This document shows positions 7,620 through 10,072 of a DNA stretch of 10,072 nt, one piece after another (the first letter of the stretch is position 1; each line of letters opens with the position of its first letter). A model generated the notes under the pieces. That model searched no databases and was not told where the DNA came from. It worked only from the letters and a program-made list of their open reading frames with translations. This DNA is from Cyclostephanos tholiformis (Eukaryota; Bacillariophyta; Thalassiosirophyceae; Thalassiosirales; Thalassiosiraceae), in NCBI GenBank assembly GCA_036939975.1, contig JALLPB010001407.1, positions 1-10,072 on the forward strand, in the 5' to 3' direction. The translations under genes and the position numbers were made by a program.

Positions 7620-8215
7620 ATGGCTAGATTTATATTTGAGGGAGATCCTTGCTGTCTCTCAGAGATGAATAACCTATTCATCAATCACTTATACTTTACA
7701 TTCTACCACAGGATCTCAGGCAATAGCATGAGTCAGTGGATACCACAGAAGCTTCATTATGCAGAAGATTAATTTATGATGCCTTGTCAAGTGATGCTAT
7801 TGAGGAGGTTGAATATTTGAATGACAAGTTAGTTGACAGAAGGTGAATTCTTCATCATTTCCATCATGATTCATTCCGCAAATTTGGTTTCCTTGATGAT
7901 TTTGCCATGCCAACAACTCATCCTGGTAATTCTGTGACTAGACAATTCAACTTTGAGAGTGATATCCAGCATGCATTTTACTCAGATTATCTTCGTCAAC
8001 ACAGCTTAAAGGCATAGGTTGCTTACTTGCCAATTAGAATTATTGGCTCTGTGTTTATCACTGAGATTCGACAGAATGACAGTGGGGTTTTAAGCATCCG
8101 AGTTGACGAAACAATTATCTGGTTGGCTTGCTGCCGGGCAATCTTGTTGGTCAGCTGTTTCCATGCCTTTATTGCAATGGTTGTTTCAAACATTCTAAAA
8201 AAATGTTGAACCCAT
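7620..8215 (+). pseudogene. Decayed DDE-type transposase (PIF/Harbinger-like)
   Basis: Relic of a transposase with stops and at least two frame changes. Frame one (7620-7772) reads MARFIFEGD...FINHLYFTFYHRISG and hits TAA at 7770. The next frame takes over from about 7766 (RLIYDALSSDAIEEVEYL), passes TGA 7844 and TAG 8015, and carries FRKFGFLDDFAMPTT (Asp codons at 7895-7900, candidate first catalytic Asp) and IIGSVFITEIRQNDSGVLSI. A third frame from about 8128 reads LLPGNLVGQLFPCLYCNG, where related elements, as I remember them, have Y-x-D-G; the second catalytic Asp seems changed to Asn (AAT 8176-8178). Family resemblance is from memory of diatom DDE endonucleases (DDE_Tnp_4 type), so the class is moderately sure and the pseudogene status is firm. 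No terminal inverted repeats or target duplications were found, so the element's limits are unknown. Confidence 0.6.
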
Positions 8216-8584
8216 GGTGGTACGTAGAATGGTTACAATCAAAAAATCCCTTGCATGGGATTGAGCATTTCCAAAATGCCGTGCTACCTAGTACTGGCAC
8301 AGTGATAACCTTAAACATTCCAAGTGGGCCGCCAGTTTGGAATAAGGCTTCAATGGGCAACTGCTTTGACCCAACGAGCCAAGGAACCCATTCTCCTGGC
8401 TGCCGTCAAGCTGCAGTATCCCAATTATCCCTGCTGCATGATTGGTAGAAGTAGAACTAATGCTTGTCCTCCCATTGATTGTCTTTATGAACGGACCTAA
8501 GACAATTCTCCTGCAGTGAGTTGTTGATGATCCTCTGCTTTGTTGTGAGGGTGACCTGTTGGACATTGACGATGACGGTCTCTG

Positions 8585-8690
8585 CCTCTCCTCTCCTTGG
8601 CACTGTGATGCTGTCATCTCCTCTCCTTGGAACGGTGATGATGGCCTCTCCTCTGGGTTGTGCGGAGATGACGGCCTCTGACATGAGCCC
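8585..8690. repeat. 30-bp minisatellite, about 3.5 units
   Basis: Units at 8585-8614, 8615-8644, 8645-8674 and a partial from 8675, each starting c(c/a)tctc and containing ctctccttgg...gtgatg or its variant. The 30-base period leaves open frames on both strands that read as 10-residue repeats (SPLLGTVM on plus, ITVPRRG on minus). I take these to be by-products, as no gene context supports them. Confidence 0.75.
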
Positions 8691-8719
8691 AGAAAGTTCA
8701 CTGTAACAATGTGTAACTT

Positions 8720-8737
8720 GTGTAACAAATGTTACAC
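8720..8737. repeat. Perfect 7-bp palindrome, loop aaat
   Basis: gtgtaac (8720-8726) and gttacac (8731-8737) flank aaat. A direct copy of gtgtaac lies at 8711-8717. The hairpin ends ten bases before the ambiguous base at 8747, where homology to the LRR gene begins. Confidence 0.7.
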
Positions 8738-8746
8738 TTTAGGCAT

Positions 8747-8747
8747 N
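8747..8747. other. Single ambiguous base (n) at the homology breakpoint
   Basis: The only undetermined base in the window. Homology to LRR gene 1 begins at the next base and is perfect for 55 bases (8748-8802 matches 4625-4679). Sequence before the n is unrelated to the corresponding part of gene 1. A one-base n is consistent with a contig join or unresolved gap. Confidence 0.9.
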
Positions 8748-8748
8748 C

Positions 8749-9939
8749 GGTCGCGTCACGTCTATATCCCTCAAGAATCGCGGACTGGTGGGTCACATCC
8801 CCAGCGAAATCGGCGCATTGACCTTCCTTGAGAGCATGGACTTATCCGACAACCGCCTTATGGGTCACATCCCAAGCGATCTTCGATTGACGTCCGTGAC
8901 ACGCCTTGATGTCTCGGGAAACAGTATGCGCGGCGTCATCCCCCCATTGCTATGCATGATGGAGGGCTTGAACGGAAATGGCCGGGATGGGGCGTTTTAT
9001 TGTGACAGGATTGCGTGTCCTCCCATGACTTATAACTCGCTTGGGTACCATGCCGTCGACAGCGGCGAGGCATGCAGACCATGCTTCGACAAGATGACGC
9101 CCTACATCGGGCAAAAGACCTGTGGTAGGCCGCACAGGCCTCTTCCCGGCTTCGACTGGAAGAACGCGAATATCGTGGGCGATAGGATGGGGTTGTCGGC
9201 CACGGTTGTGCTGGGGGTCACAATCGGCACAGGCGCGATGCTCGTTGCCTTGTTACTGCTTTGTTTGATGCGAAAAAACGAAAAGCACTGGCGGAGGAAG
9301 TTCGAGCATGGGGCCGTAAATGAGGCTGATGCCATGATCGCGTCCACCTGCGCTCGCAGTGATAAGAAAAACAAGTGCGGTCTTAATATCGAGGACACAA
9401 GGGATCAGGTGGATCACCAAAACCAGGAGAACTGTCAACCTCGTCACAAATACGTCGTATTGAGAGAGTATAGTTCCAGGTATATTGGTACAGACGAAGA
9501 TAACAACCACTTCCATAGAGACGGGGGGGGGGATTATTTGACTAATTGTGAAAATTTTAACGATGATGATGACAGCTTGAGTCGCGCGATCGCCTACAGC
9601 CCTACAGAATCGATCAACCACGATCGGTGGATTTTGTCAAATAAAAACAAAATAATATGGATGCCTTCTATCAAGAAGCAGGCGAGCTCGACGGCATCGA
9701 TTATCAACTTTGGTGTGAGACAATTGAGCTCCCCCGATCATTCTAGGTCTTCAATCAGTGATGGGACTACCGCTTCGCCCGGGACGATTTCGGGTGTGGA
9801 CTATGGTAAGTTGGGCTTCAGTCATACTGCTTTGGAACTGACTTCGTCATCTAGCCACATTAGGGGACGGTCGACCGTGATGAAGAGGTCAATAATCCAT
9901 GAATCTCAAGACCTGTTAGATGTTCCAATGGTTACGTAG
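8749..9939 (+). CDS. 5'-truncated LRR membrane protein, paralogue of the upstream gene
   Basis: The frame is open from 8743 (TAG at 8740-8742) through the n, and LRR coding starts at 8749 with GRVTSISLKNRGLVGHIP, corresponding to residue ~388 of the upstream LRR protein. About 396 residues remain: two to three LRRs, Cys module 2 (CDRIACPP...CRPC...GQKTC), one transmembrane helix (SATVVLGVTIGTGAMLVALLLLCLM, 9196-9270) with basic RKNEKHWRRK behind it, and a ~235-residue Ser/Asp/Asn-rich tail. The lumenal part is near-identical to the paralogue, while the helix and tail have diverged. The tail shares TDEDNNHFHRDG with TDAENNYHERDG of gene 1 and continues ~100 residues beyond where gene 1 stops. 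The N-cap, first LRR array, first Cys module and signal peptide are absent. GTG/ATG codons inside are not credible starts. It is either a pseudogene or an intact gene whose 5' part was lost at the assembly join. Confidence 0.75.
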   Translation, partial: GRVTSISLKNRGLVGHIPSEIGALTFLESMDLSDNRLMGHIPSDLRLTSVTRLDVSGNSMRGVIPPLLCMMEGLNGNGRDGAFYCDRIACPPMTYNSLGYHAVDSGEACRPCFDKMTPYIGQKTCGRPHRPLPGFDWKNANIVGDRMGLSATVVLGVTIGTGAMLVALLLLCLMRKNEKHWRRKFEHGAVNEADAMIASTCARSDKKNKCGLNIEDTRDQVDHQNQENCQPRHKYVVLREYSSRYIGTDEDNNHFHRDGGGDYLTNCENFNDDDDSLSRAIAYSPTESINHDRWILSNKNKIIWMPSIKKQASSTASIINFGVRQLSSPDHSRSSISDGTTASPGTISGVDYGKLGFSHTALELTSSSSHIRGRSTVMKRSIIHESQDLLDVPMVT

Positions 9940-10072
9940 ATTGGGAGGAGTTTTCTAGTTGGTGTGGTGCATGATTCATTAACTGGGTTTTGGGGACACA
10001 ATACTACCGAATATGCAGGGGTTTAAGCACCACCGGGGTTTAAGCACCAGACACTAAATCTATCTAAATTAG
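9940..10072. other. Downstream region of the LRR paralogue
   Basis: Non-coding 3' flank with no canonical AATAAA before the window ends. Its only clear structure is the 17-bp tandem repeat at 10018-10049. Confidence 0.5.
10018..10049 (+). repeat. 17-bp tandem repeat, two units
   Basis: ggggtttaagcacca occurs at 10018-10032 and 10035-10049, a period of 17 bases with cc as spacer. The array may be a short isolated duplication or the edge of a dispersed element running past the window. Confidence 0.8.

Larger units (their letters stand above)
5547..8746. other. AT-richer block of decayed repeats between the LRR paralogues
   Basis: Base composition shifts visibly towards AT directly after the stop of LRR gene 1, and back to GC-rich at 8748. 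No intact gene lies inside. It holds dispersed short repeats (5776-6487), ttgcaaaca repeats (6361-6430), an inverted repeat (6574-6645), a DDE-type transposase relic (7620-8215), a 30-bp minisatellite (8585-8690) and a small palindrome (8720-8737). 6656-7000 shows nothing I can name. 7001-7600 has short open frames (for example 6991-7176) with no recognisable domain, possibly the 5' part of the same dead element. 8216-8580 is also unassigned. Confidence 0.6.

Noticed and set aside
8128..8448. A stand-alone gene of 106 codons
   Set aside because: Its first ~30 residues continue the transposase relic from another frame; the remainder matches nothing and overlaps other open frames.
8288..8728. 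146-codon minus-strand protein with RPSSP/GEE repeats
   Set aside because: The repeats come from the 30-bp minisatellite; no domain, start context or homologue is visible.
5547..8747. A complete transposon bounded by terminal inverted repeats
   Set aside because: I could not find matching inverted ends or a target-site duplication at 5547 and 8747, so only the transposase relic is called.

Overview
The window looks like nuclear DNA of a eukaryote, most likely a diatom or a related stramenopile. This rests on a spliced gene with a short GT-AG intron, a WDR53-type WD40 protein, and leucine-rich-repeat (LRR) membrane proteins with paired Cys-rich modules of a style I associate with diatoms. The organism call is inference from gene style, not from a marker gene.

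Layout. 1-431 is a low-complexity leader with a C15 tract. 432-2326 (+) encodes a WDR53-like WD40 protein. Its frame breaks once, inside a G10-C-G15 tract at 1923-1948, and the WD domain continues cleanly in the other frame. 2606-3150 (-) is a small two-exon gene converging on WDR53; splicing out a 149-bp intron joins a Pro/Gly-rich N-terminus to an acidic/aromatic core and a Lys-rich tail. 3151-3464 is the divergent spacer to the next gene. 3465-5546 (+) encodes an LRR receptor-like protein with two LRR/Cys modules, one transmembrane helix and an acidic cytoplasmic tail, but no visible signal peptide.

5547-8746 is a visibly AT-richer block without an intact gene. It holds short dispersed and inverted repeats, a decayed DDE-type transposase relic (7620-8215, several frames, internal stops) and a 30-bp minisatellite. 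It ends at a single ambiguous base, n8747.

Immediately after that n, a 5'-truncated paralogue of the LRR gene begins (8749-9939, +). Its first 55 bases are identical to 4625-4679; it then diverges, keeping the last LRRs, the second Cys module, the transmembrane helix and a longer tail. 9940-10072 is downstream sequence with a 17-bp tandem repeat.

The two LRR genes are tandem paralogues. The upstream copy seems to lack about 100 C-terminal residues present in the downstream copy, and the downstream copy lacks its N-terminal two thirds. The repeat-rich block lies exactly between the two broken ends, so either transposon-linked rearrangement or a misjoined assembly explains the locus. WDR53 and the small gene are housekeeping-like and seem unrelated to the LRR pair. 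I saw no convincing rRNA, tRNA or CRISPR feature and no clearly undescribed system.
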